Origin: Terrirhizobium terrae | Lineage (GTDB): Bacteria; Pseudomonadota; Alphaproteobacteria; Rhizobiales; Rhizobiaceae | Direction of reading: 5' to 3' | Length of the DNA stretch: 64,000 nucleotides | Assembly (NCBI RefSeq): GCF_030323265.1 | Contig: NZ_CP104992.1 | Coordinates: 3,013,501 to 3,077,500, forward strand | In this document: positions 18,230 to 26,066 of the stretch, one piece after another | How the letters are laid out: the number at the start of each line of letters is the position of its first letter | Position numbering within the stretch: position 1 is the first letter of the stretch | Program-made: the position numbers and the translations under genes | Notes under the pieces: model-generated | Databases searched by the model: none | Told to the model about the DNA's origin: nothing | What the model saw: the letters and a program-made list of their open reading frames with translations, nothing else

Positions 18230-20020
18230 ATGCATCGTTACCGCAGCCACACCTGTGCAGCCCTCCGCAAGTCGGATGTCGGCTCCAATGTACGCATTTC
18301 CGGCTGGGTCCATCGCGTGCGAGATCATGGCGGCGTCCTGTTCGTCGACCTGCGTGACCATTACGGCATGACCCAGGTCGTCTGCGACCCGGACAGCCCG
18401 GCCTTCAAGACCGCCGAAGTCGTCCGTGGCGAATGGGTCATCCGCATCGACGGTACCGTCAAGGCGCGTTCGGAAGACACCGTCAACAAGAACATGGCGA
18501 CCGGCGAAATCGAACTCTACGCCAAGGAAATCGAAGTTCTCTCGGCTGCCAAGGAATTGCCGCTGCCGGTCTTCGGCGAGCCGGAATATCCGGAAGACGT
18601 GCGCCTGAAGTATCGCTTCCTCGACCTGCGTCGCGAGACGCTGCACAAGAACATTGTCAAGCGCACCCAGATCATCGCCGCCATGCGCCGCGAAATGACC
18701 GCCGGTGGTTTCACCGAGTATTCGACGCCGATCCTGACCGCGTCCTCGCCGGAAGGCGCGCGCGACTTCCTCGTGCCGTCGCGTATCCATCCCGGCAAGT
18801 TCTTCGCCCTGCCGCAGGCACCGCAGCAGTATAAGCAGCTGATGATGGTCGCCGGTTTCGACCGTTATTTCCAGATCGCACCGTGCTTCCGCGATGAAGA
18901 CCCGCGTGCCGACCGCCTGCCGGGCGAATTCTACCAGCTCGACCTCGAAATGAGCTTCGTTACCCAGGAAGAAGTTTGGGAAACGATGGAGCCGGTCATG
19001 CGCGGCATCTTCGAAGAGTTCGCCGAAGGCAAGCCGGTCACCAAGGAATTCCCGCGCATCCCGTATGACGTCGCGATCCGCAAGTATGGTTCCGACAAGC
19101 CGGACCTGCGCAACCCGATCGAAATGCAGGCCGTCACCGAGCACTTTGCCGGTTCCGGCTTCAAGGTGTTCGCCGGCATGATCGCGTCGAACCCGAAGGT
19201 CGAAGTATGGGCGATCCCGGCCAAGACCGGTGGTAGCCGCGCATTCTGCGACCGCATGAACGCCTGGGCTCAGCAACAGGGCCAGCCGGGCCTCGGCTAC
19301 ATCTTCTGGAAGGAAGAAGAGGGTAAGGTTGCAGGTTCGGGTCCGCTCGCCAAGAACATCGGCGAAGAGCGCACCGAAGCACTCCGCGTGCAGCTCGGCC
19401 TCGAAGCGGGCGATGCCTGCTTCTTCGTCGCCGGCGAACCGGAAAAGTTCTACAAGTTCGCAGGCGAAGCCCGTAACCGCGCTGCCGACGAACTCGGTCT
19501 CGCTAACAAGGACCAGTTCGCGCTGTGCTGGATCGTCGACTTCCCGTTCTTCGAATACAACGAAGACGAAAAGAAGATCGATTTCGCCCACAACCCGTTT
19601 TCGATGCCGCAGGGCGGTCTTGAAGCCCTCGAAGGCCAGGACCCGCTGACGATCAAGGCCTACCAGTACGATATGGTCTGCAACGGCTTCGAAATCGCTT
19701 CGGGCTCGATCCGTAACCAGCTGCCGGAAGTCATGGTCAAGGCCTTCGAAATGGTTGGCCTTTCCCAGCAGGACGTGGAAGACCGCTTCGGCGGCCTCTA
19801 CCGCGCCTTCCAGTACGGTGCACCTCCGCATGGTGGCATGGCAGCGGGCGTCGACCGTGTCGTCATGCTGCTGACCGGTGCAAAGAACCTGCGCGAAATC
19901 ACGCTGTTCCCGATGAACCAGCAGGCACAGGACCTTCTGATGGGCGCACCGTCGGAAGCCACCCCGACGCAACTTCGCGAACTGGCGATCCGCCCGATCC
20001 CGCCGGTGAAGAAGGACTGA
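18230..20020 (+). CDS. aspS: Aspartate--tRNA ligase
   Basis: Class II aminoacyl-tRNA synthetase, 596 residues, bacterial type with the GAD insertion. The N-terminal OB anticodon-binding domain contains ISGWVHRVRDHGGVLFVDLR, motif 2 is FRDEDPRADRLPGEFYQLD (read as FRDEDPRADR), and motif 3 is GGMAAGVDRVVMLLTG. The frame is open from TTG 18119, but ATG 18230 gives the conserved start MHRYRSHTC. Alphaproteobacterial AspRS is often non-discriminating and works with GatCAB; that cannot be decided here. A strong terminator follows. Confidence 0.96.
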   Translation: MHRYRSHTCAALRKSDVGSNVRISGWVHRVRDHGGVLFVDLRDHYGMTQVVCDPDSPAFKTAEVVRGEWVIRIDGTVKARSEDTVNKNMATGEIELYAKEIEVLSAAKELPLPVFGEPEYPEDVRLKYRFLDLRRETLHKNIVKRTQIIAAMRREMTAGGFTEYSTPILTASSPEGARDFLVPSRIHPGKFFALPQAPQQYKQLMMVAGFDRYFQIAPCFRDEDPRADRLPGEFYQLDLEMSFVTQEEVWETMEPVMRGIFEEFAEGKPVTKEFPRIPYDVAIRKYGSDKPDLRNPIEMQAVTEHFAGSGFKVFAGMIASNPKVEVWAIPAKTGGSRAFCDRMNAWAQQQGQPGLGYIFWKEEEGKVAGSGPLAKNIGEERTEALRVQLGLEAGDACFFVAGEPEKFYKFAGEARNRAADELGLANKDQFALCWIVDFPFFEYNEDEKKIDFAHNPFSMPQGGLEALEGQDPLTIKAYQYDMVCNGFEIASGSIRNQLPEVMVKAFEMVGLSQQDVEDRFGGLYRAFQYGAPPHGGMAAGVDRVVMLLTGAKNLREITLFPMNQQAQDLLMGAPSEATPTQLRELAIRPIPPVKKD

Positions 20021-20059
20021 TTTTCGGTCCTTTTCAACGCGAGGTTCTGGAACATTTCG

Positions 20060-20084
20060 ACGGCGACCCTCGGGTCGCCGTTTT
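20060..20084 (+). terminator. Rho-independent terminator after aspS
   Basis: Arms ACGGCGACC (20060-20068) and GGTCGCCGT (20073-20081) with a CTCG loop, followed by a short T run. The stem is perfect and lies 40 bases after the aspS stop. Confidence 0.8.
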
Positions 20085-20169
20085 GCATGGCTGTGCAATT
20101 TGGAATTGCATCGGGCGTCACGAAACTGTCACCGAAATTTCGTGTTCGGTTTGATCCTTATTTAAGTCT

Positions 20170-22344
20170 TTGCGGGCACTTATCCGGAAAAATTCAACCT
20201 ACCCGGGACTGCTCTCTTGGCTTTCTTTTCGAGATCTTCGGATCTCCCACCGTGTTCTCCTCCTTGCAATCCTTGCTCTTGCCGGGATCATCACGATCGC
20301 TGCGATCTTTCTGGCGCAAAGGCAGGTCGAGGCAGGTTACCGGGCGACGGCGGAAGCGCTGACCCGGAGCCAGATCGAAGTTGCCCAGATGTCTGCTGGC
20401 GTGCGTGACACACTGCTCTGGGAACAATATTTTCTTCTGCACAAAGACATGGCCGCAACTGAAAAGTTTCAGGCCGCCATCACGGGCGTGCGCGCTAGTC
20501 TCGAAGGCTTGAAGACGTCTGCCGACACCGATCTTGCCGGTCAGCTGGACCAGTTGAGCAGCGGTCTGACGACATACGAGGCGGCCTTCGCGACGCTGGT
20601 CGCAGATAATCAGAATCTCGGTCTTGATCAGAACAACGGTCTTGAGGGCGCCATGCGCTCGGCCGTCCATTCCATCGAGGAACGGCTCCAGTCGGTCGAA
20701 CAGATCGACATTCGCGCCAGCATGCTGATGATGCGTCGACATGAGAAGGACTTTATCCTTCGCCGCGACCCTTCCTATCTCGAAAAGCATTCGGCGGAAG
20801 CCGAGGTCTTTACCGCACTCGTCAAGCAGGCGTTTCGCCCCGGCGCACAGCGCAGCCGCGTCACGGACGCGTTGGAAGTCTATCGCATGGCCTTCAAGCT
20901 CTATGCCGAGGGCAGCCTCAAGGAGGCGGCGTCGGAACAGGCCGTTTCCGCAGCCTATCAGGCCCTGGAGCCGCAGGTCGCGGCCGTCAGCAATGCTTAT
21001 GAGACACAGCGTGCCGCGACTTTGGCCGAGAACGCACGCGTCGCCGAGCGTAACTTGATGATTGCCGCCGGTCTCGTCGTCGCTGCCATGGCGGCGCTCG
21101 CTGCCGGTGTCTGGCTGATCGGCCGCTCGATCACACGTCCGGTCGTTGCCATGACCGGTGCCATGCGCGAACTTGCGGATGGCCAGACGGACATCACCAT
21201 TCCCTCGCTGAACTGTCGCAACGAATTCGGTGCCATGGCTGGTGCCCTCGATACGTTTCGCCAGGCTGCCATCGCCAATAGGCGTCTCGAGGAAGAAGCG
21301 GCCGAAGCGCGTGCCAATGCCGAAGGCGAGCGCCTGCGCCTGCAGCGTCAGGCCGAGGCGGACGCCCGCCAACGGCTGATGCAGGCGACCGAAGGTCTCG
21401 CCGAGGGCCTGCGCCGTCTTGCTGCCGGTGATCTCGCTTTCGAACTGACCGAGCCTTTCGCCCCTGACTTCGAGGTCCTGCGTAGTGACCTCAACCAGAC
21501 GGTCGCGCGGCTGGCCGATGTCATGGCGTCGATCGCCCAGGCCAGCAATTCGATCCAGGGCGGCAGCCAGGAAATCGCCGGCAGCGCCGACGATCTTTCC
21601 CGCCGCACCGAGCAGCAGGCCGCTTCGCTGGAGGAAACTGCTGCAGCGCTTGAGCAGATCACGGCCAATGTCGCCAATTCCTCCAAGCGATCTCAGGAGG
21701 CCCATCATCTTGCCAGTGATGCCAATGGCGCCGCAGTCCACACGCGTGCGCTCGTCGGCAAGGCCTTGGATGCCATGCGCCGTATCGAGGGATCGTCAGA
21801 GAAGATATCCGGAATTATCGGCGTCATCGATGAGATCGCTTTCCAGACCAACCTGCTCGCCCTCAACGCCGGCGTCGAGGCGGCACGCGCAGGGGAGGCA
21901 GGCCGCGGCTTTGCCGTCGTCGCTCAGGAAGTGCGTGCGCTTGCCGGCCGCTCCGCCGATGCGGCGCGTGAGATCAAGCAGTTGATCCATGTGTCCGGTC
22001 AGGAAGTGAAGGACGGCGTGCGTTCCGTGCGCGAAACCGGTGATGCGCTGACCGAAATCGGCAGCCGCGTCGAGGCCATCAACGGCCAGGTGGAAGCGAT
22101 CGCGCTTTCGGCCCGCGAACAGTCGGTCGGCCTCGGCGAGATCAACAGCGCCGTCAATCTGCTCGACCAGGGTACCCAGCAGAATGCCGCGATGGTTGAG
22201 GAGAACAATGCAGCGAGTGCATTGTTGATGGAAGAGGCGCGGCGCCTGCGCGAGCTGGTCGGCATGTTCAAGTTGCAGTCGGAACACGCTCGGCCGACGG
22301 CACGGTCCCACAGCGATGAAGCTCGGCACGTCAGGGCCGCGTAG
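20170..22344 (+). CDS. Methyl-accepting chemotaxis protein
   Basis: 724-residue chemoreceptor. A first transmembrane helix (VLLLAILALAGIITIAAIFLA, here cut to VLLLAILALAGIITIAA) is near residue 29, followed by a helical periplasmic sensor containing a HBM-like segment (MMRRHEKDFILRRDPSYLEK), a second helix near 295-320, HAMP regions, and the signalling tip EIAFQTNLLALNAGVEAARA. It ends without a CheR-binding pentapeptide. The start is TTG 20170 without a clear Shine-Dalgarno; the hydrophobic helix close to the N-terminus supports a start near here. Ligand unknown. Confidence 0.9.
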   Translation: MRALIRKNSTYPGLLSWLSFRDLRISHRVLLLAILALAGIITIAAIFLAQRQVEAGYRATAEALTRSQIEVAQMSAGVRDTLLWEQYFLLHKDMAATEKFQAAITGVRASLEGLKTSADTDLAGQLDQLSSGLTTYEAAFATLVADNQNLGLDQNNGLEGAMRSAVHSIEERLQSVEQIDIRASMLMMRRHEKDFILRRDPSYLEKHSAEAEVFTALVKQAFRPGAQRSRVTDALEVYRMAFKLYAEGSLKEAASEQAVSAAYQALEPQVAAVSNAYETQRAATLAENARVAERNLMIAAGLVVAAMAALAAGVWLIGRSITRPVVAMTGAMRELADGQTDITIPSLNCRNEFGAMAGALDTFRQAAIANRRLEEEAAEARANAEGERLRLQRQAEADARQRLMQATEGLAEGLRRLAAGDLAFELTEPFAPDFEVLRSDLNQTVARLADVMASIAQASNSIQGGSQEIAGSADDLSRRTEQQAASLEETAAALEQITANVANSSKRSQEAHHLASDANGAAVHTRALVGKALDAMRRIEGSSEKISGIIGVIDEIAFQTNLLALNAGVEAARAGEAGRGFAVVAQEVRALAGRSADAAREIKQLIHVSGQEVKDGVRSVRETGDALTEIGSRVEAINGQVEAIALSAREQSVGLGEINSAVNLLDQGTQQNAAMVEENNAASALLMEEARRLRELVGMFKLQSEHARPTARSHSDEARHVRAA

Positions 22345-22516
22345 CTGCCGCCGACTGATCGTGACCTCTAGCATGTCTAAGATGCAGCCGCTGGTGTATG
22401 CGGGATGTATTTCTAAGGTTTGCCGCATTTGATGCCACAATTAAGGCGGGTAAAAAGACGGAACCATCTTTGACCGACCGTGTTGTTACTGCCAGCAGAA
22501 GCAAGGGAGAAACAAC

Positions 22517-22837
22517 ATGCGTAAGCACCTGCTGGCCGCCTCTGCGGCTCTTATGGCCTTTTCCGGCGTGGCGTTCGCCCAGACGACCGTGATCACTCAG
22601 GATCCGGTGACAACCAATTCGACGGTCGTCATGCCAGGCGAAGTCCGCACCTATGTGATGGAACAGCCGGTGGAATCCGTGCCTTATGAAGGCGATGTGC
22701 TCGTCGGTCGCGTCCTGCCAGATACGGTCGAGGTTCGCCCTGTCGAGGGATATGACCAGTATGGCTACACAGTCATCAACGAGCGTCGCGTGATCGTTGA
22801 TCCGCAGACCCACACCGTGATCCAGGTTCTCGAATAA
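22517..22837 (+). CDS. DUF1236 domain exported protein
   Basis: 106-residue small envelope protein. A signal peptide (MRKHLLAASAALMAFSGVAF, cleavage after AFA) precedes a mature part with TYVMEQPVESVPYEGDVLVG and GYTVINERRVIVDPQTHTVI, the pattern of rhizobial DUF1236 proteins. AAGGGAG precedes ATG 22517. The function of the family is not known; it is probably periplasmic. It is monocistronic, with a terminator hairpin directly after. Confidence 0.85.
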   Translation: MRKHLLAASAALMAFSGVAFAQTTVITQDPVTTNSTVVMPGEVRTYVMEQPVESVPYEGDVLVGRVLPDTVEVRPVEGYDQYGYTVINERRVIVDPQTHTVIQVLE

Positions 22838-22863
22838 ACTGAATTTGGTCTGAAAGTATTGAA

Positions 22864-22897
22864 TAAGGCCGGGGCCGCTTAGCGGTTCCGGCCTTAT
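22864..22897 (+). terminator. Terminator hairpin after the DUF1236 gene
   Basis: TAAGGCCGG...CCGGCCTTA forms a GC-rich stem around the loop TTAG at about 22880, with one small mismatch, followed by a weak T-containing tail. It separates the DUF1236 gene from the SulP leader. Confidence 0.6.
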
Positions 22898-22944
22898 ATG
22901 TTTGTGTGGTGGATCCGAAACCGTGCCATTACTGCCTTCATGTT

Positions 22945-23105
22945 GCGGGATTCGGTTTTCCCCGCTATAGCTCGCGCATCACAAGGACTCGGGTGAGACC
23001 CCCGGGTGGCTCTTCCGGCCGCCGATCCGCCGGACAACACAAAGCATCAGCCGCATTTTTCCCCACTGGATTTCCTCCTCCGGCGATGCGTCAATTTGTG
23101 CGATT
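22945..23105 (+). promoter_or_regulatory. Structured 5' leader of the SulP gene, candidate cis-regulatory RNA
   Basis: About 160 bases before the SulP start with successive hairpins: GCGGG/CCCGC near 22945-22965; ACTCGGG (22987-22993) with CCCGGGT (23001-23007) around a 7-base loop, all pairing with one G-U; and TCCGGC (23014-23019) with GCCGGA (23029-23034). A reading frame extends through it from 22906 but has no membrane-protein character. A motif named sul1 is known upstream of sulfate-transporter genes in Alphaproteobacteria; membership is a guess that a covariance search would settle. Confidence 0.4.
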
Positions 23106-23109
23106 TTCC

Positions 23110-24597
23110 ATGAACAGCTTTGCGAATTACCGCCGTGAGTGGTTTTCCAACATCCGTGGCGATGTCCTGTCGGGCATCGTCGTTGCCCTTGCCCTAATCC
23201 CCGAGGCCGTCGGCTTTTCGATCATCGCCGGTGTCGATCCGAAAGTGGGGCTGTTCGCCTCCGTCGCCATCGCCTGCACCACGGCGATCACCGGTGGCCG
23301 GCCCGCGATGATCTCCGCCGCCACAGCCGCGACCGCCGTCCTTATGGGCCCGCTCGTGCGCGACCACGGCATCGAATATCTCTTTGCCGCAACCCTCCTG
23401 ATGGGCCTTATCCAGATCATTGCCGGCATGCTGAAGCTCGGGCGGCTGATGCGCTTCGTCTCGAAGTCGGTGATGACCGGCTTCGTCAATTCGCTGGCGA
23501 TCCTGATCTTCATGGCGCAGCTGCCGCAGCTCACCAATGTGCCCAATGTCACCTATGCGCTGATCGCGGTGGCGCTCGCCGTCATCTATCTCTTCCCGCG
23601 CATCACCAAGGCGGTGCCGTCACCGCTGATCGCGATCATCGTCATCACGATCATCACGTTAAGCTTCGGTATCCATGTGCCGACAGTGGCCGATTTGGGC
23701 GAAATGCCGACGGCACTGCCGATCTTTGCCCTGCCGCAGGTGCCTCTGACATTCGAAACGCTGCGGATCATCTTCCCCTATTCGCTGGCGCTCGCCGCCG
23801 TCGGACTGCTGGAATCGCTGCTGACGGCACAGATCGTCGACGACATGACCGACACGACCAGCAGCAAGAGCCGCGAATGCGTGGGGCAGGGGACCGGCAA
23901 TATCGTTTCCGGTCTTTTCGGCGGCATGGGCGGCTGCGCCATGATCGGCCAGTCGGTGATCAACGTGTCTTCCGGCGGCCGCGGCCGGCTGTCGACCTTT
24001 GTGGCCGGCGCATTCCTGCTCATCCTGCTGCTCGTGCTCGATGACATCCTGCGCATTGTGCCCGTCGCGGCGCTGGTGGCAATCATGATCATGGTCTCGA
24101 TCGGCACGTTTTCGTGGAAGTCGATCCTCGATCTCAAGCGTCATCCGGGAACGTCGTCGATCGTCATGCTCGCCACAGTTGCCACCGTTCTCGCCACCCA
24201 CGACCTGTCCAAGGGCGTTATCGTCGGCGTGCTGCTCTCGGGTGTCTTCTTCGCCGGCAAGGTGGCACGCATGTTCAAGGTCTCGTCCAGGCTTTCCATC
24301 GACGGAAAATCACGCAGCTATGAGATCGAGGGGCAGCTGTTCTTTGCCTCGACCCATAGCCTGCTCCAGGCCTTCGATTTCGAGGAGAAGCTGGATCGCG
24401 TGCTGATCGACGTTACGCGTGCCCATCTCTGGGATATCTCGGCAGTTGGCGCACTCGATCAGGTCGTCCTGAAATTCCGCCGCCGCGGCGTTGAGGTGGA
24501 GGTGAACGGGGCGAACGAGGCGAGTGCCAGTATGATTGACCGTTTTGCCCTGCACGACAAGGAACACGCCTCCCTGGCTGCCTCGTCGGCTCACTGA
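23110..24597 (+). CDS. SulP family inorganic anion transporter with STAS domain
   Basis: 495-residue SLC26/SulP permease, probably for sulfate or bicarbonate. Features in order: GDVLSGIVVALALIPEAVGF near residue 17-36 (SulP signature), about 10-12 hydrophobic segments, VGLLESLLTAQIVDDMTD, GQGTGNIVSGLFGGMGGCAM, and a C-terminal STAS domain with VLIDVTRAHLWDISAVGALD. ATG 23110 (MNSFANYRREWFSN) is chosen because the 68 codons upstream in frame are not hydrophobic and overlap a structured leader. A bidirectional terminator follows. Confidence 0.9.
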   Translation: MNSFANYRREWFSNIRGDVLSGIVVALALIPEAVGFSIIAGVDPKVGLFASVAIACTTAITGGRPAMISAATAATAVLMGPLVRDHGIEYLFAATLLMGLIQIIAGMLKLGRLMRFVSKSVMTGFVNSLAILIFMAQLPQLTNVPNVTYALIAVALAVIYLFPRITKAVPSPLIAIIVITIITLSFGIHVPTVADLGEMPTALPIFALPQVPLTFETLRIIFPYSLALAAVGLLESLLTAQIVDDMTDTTSSKSRECVGQGTGNIVSGLFGGMGGCAMIGQSVINVSSGGRGRLSTFVAGAFLLILLLVLDDILRIVPVAALVAIMIMVSIGTFSWKSILDLKRHPGTSSIVMLATVATVLATHDLSKGVIVGVLLSGVFFAGKVARMFKVSSRLSIDGKSRSYEIEGQLFFASTHSLLQAFDFEEKLDRVLIDVTRAHLWDISAVGALDQVVLKFRRRGVEVEVNGANEASASMIDRFALHDKEHASLAASSAH

Positions 24598-24618
24598 CGG
24601 TCTTGCCAATAAAGAAGA

Positions 24619-24647
24619 AAGCCCGGCGTCGCTTGCCGGGCTTTTTT
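24619..24647. terminator. Bidirectional terminator between sulP and the convergent exported-protein gene
   Basis: Perfect 9-base arms AAGCCCGGC (24619-24627) and GCCGGGCTT (24635-24643) around GTCGCTT, followed by a T run and preceded by A residues, so it can stop transcription from both sides. Confidence 0.9.
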
Positions 24648-24669
24648 CATGTCTGGAACTGTGCTGTTC

Positions 24670-25860
24670 TCAGTCGTTGGCAGTGACCGTGACGCCCAGA
24701 ACCTGTGGCAGCGTGTTCGGCGCTCCCATGGCCGCGCCCATGATCATCGGGAAAGGCACTGCATTCTGCGGCTGTGCGGTCAGGGTGAAGCTGCCCGGCT
24801 TGTCGAGATAGGTGTTGACCGCCTGGCTGAGCGCGTTCTGCAGTTCCGGAATGTTGTACTGGGCAAGGATCATCGGCGTCATCGCCTTGATCATCTGAGC
24901 CAGCTGGTCGGCCGTCGTGTTCTGCTGCTTGGCCGCGACATCCAGCGCCTTTTCCGTGATGCCGGCGTCTTCGAAGCGAACCATGGCGCTGTTGAAGGTC
25001 AGGCGCTGCATCAGGCCGAGCATGGCGAGGTTTGCAGCCTGCGCCGCTTCTTCCTTGTTCGGGTTGGCTTCCATGGCGCGTGCCGTCTCGTTGGCCGAGC
25101 GGACGAAGTCGAGCGTGTAGCCCGACAGGCTGAACGCCATGTTCAGGCGGCCGATATTGGCGAAGTCGAAGGCATATTCCTCGATTGCCAGCGTGCCCGG
25201 CTCCATGTCCCAGCTGCCGACCATGCTGATCTTGCCGTCGAGCGAGCTGATGCCGAGATCGGATACCATCTGGCGCGTCTTGGGATCCTGGATCGCGTTG
25301 AGATCACCCTTGACGTCGGAAACCTGCAGGTCGAAGTCGACGGACTTGTTGTCGTCGGAGACTTCGCTTGTCAGCTTCGACGAACCGATCGACGCAATGC
25401 TCTTGCCATCGATCTTCACTTCGAGAGGACCGGCCGTCGCCTCGTCGTAAAGAAGAACGGAGTCGAGCGTGTTGCCGTTGATATCGGCCGGCACGGTCAC
25501 GCCGCTGAGTGCGATATTCGAGGCCGTGACTTCGGCATTTTCCTGCTTGAAGTCGACATTCTGGAACGTCACGCTCTCGATCGTGTAGCCGCCGGCATCT
25601 TCCTCAACGCCTTGCATCTCGATGGTGCCGAGCGGCAGGCTGCCCTGGTCGCCGCCGAGTTCGAAGCGGCTGTTGGTCAGCGTCACGTCCGATCCGTCAA
25701 CTTCGACCGATCCGGCAACGATCCCGGAGCCTTCCTGGACGTAGAGTGCGCGGTTGAGCTTGTTGACGAGGTCGTTTCCATCAAGCGCCAATGCAGGCGT
25801 CGCAAAAGAAATGAGAGCCGTTCCGGCCGCAAACAATTTGGCCGAGGGAGTGTAACGCAT
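24670..25860 (-). CDS. Exported protein of unknown function, LPS-transport-like beta repeats not assigned
   Basis: 396-residue secreted or periplasmic protein. The signal peptide MRYTPSAKLFAAGTALISFA ends at ATPALA; GGAGGA precedes ATG 25860, favoured over 25908. The mature part alternates short beta-strand-like stretches (GSVEVDGSDVTLTNSRFELG, ITASNIALSG-like VTASNIALSGVTVPAD) then becomes helical and Gln/Ala rich (NTTADQLAQMIKAMTPMILA). Similar proteins are common beside parC in rhizobia but I know no function. It may be DUF945-like. Divergent from parC. Confidence 0.6.
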   Translation of the reverse strand: MRYTPSAKLFAAGTALISFATPALALDGNDLVNKLNRALYVQEGSGIVAGSVEVDGSDVTLTNSRFELGGDQGSLPLGTIEMQGVEEDAGGYTIESVTFQNVDFKQENAEVTASNIALSGVTVPADINGNTLDSVLLYDEATAGPLEVKIDGKSIASIGSSKLTSEVSDDNKSVDFDLQVSDVKGDLNAIQDPKTRQMVSDLGISSLDGKISMVGSWDMEPGTLAIEEYAFDFANIGRLNMAFSLSGYTLDFVRSANETARAMEANPNKEEAAQAANLAMLGLMQRLTFNSAMVRFEDAGITEKALDVAAKQQNTTADQLAQMIKAMTPMILAQYNIPELQNALSQAVNTYLDKPGSFTLTAQPQNAVPFPMIMGAAMGAPNTLPQVLGVTVTAND

Positions 25861-26066
25861 GAATATCCTCCTGGGAGAGCAACGATCTGCCCGTGAAATC
25901 AATGGCATTTATAGGTCGGGCTAATAAAACGTCCATGGCTTTGTGAGAAGCCGTTGCCGGCGTTTTTGTGGCGAGCCCGATGGAGCGTGTCTGGCAACCG
26001 AGGTTCTCCACAGCCAGATCTCCCGGCTTTCTTGCTGAAAACCGGGCTTTCCGCTAGCAAGAGGGC

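Noticed and set aside
17849..20098. 749-codon antisense frame opposite aspS
   Set aside because: aspS carries all class II motifs; the antisense product has no recognisable domain.
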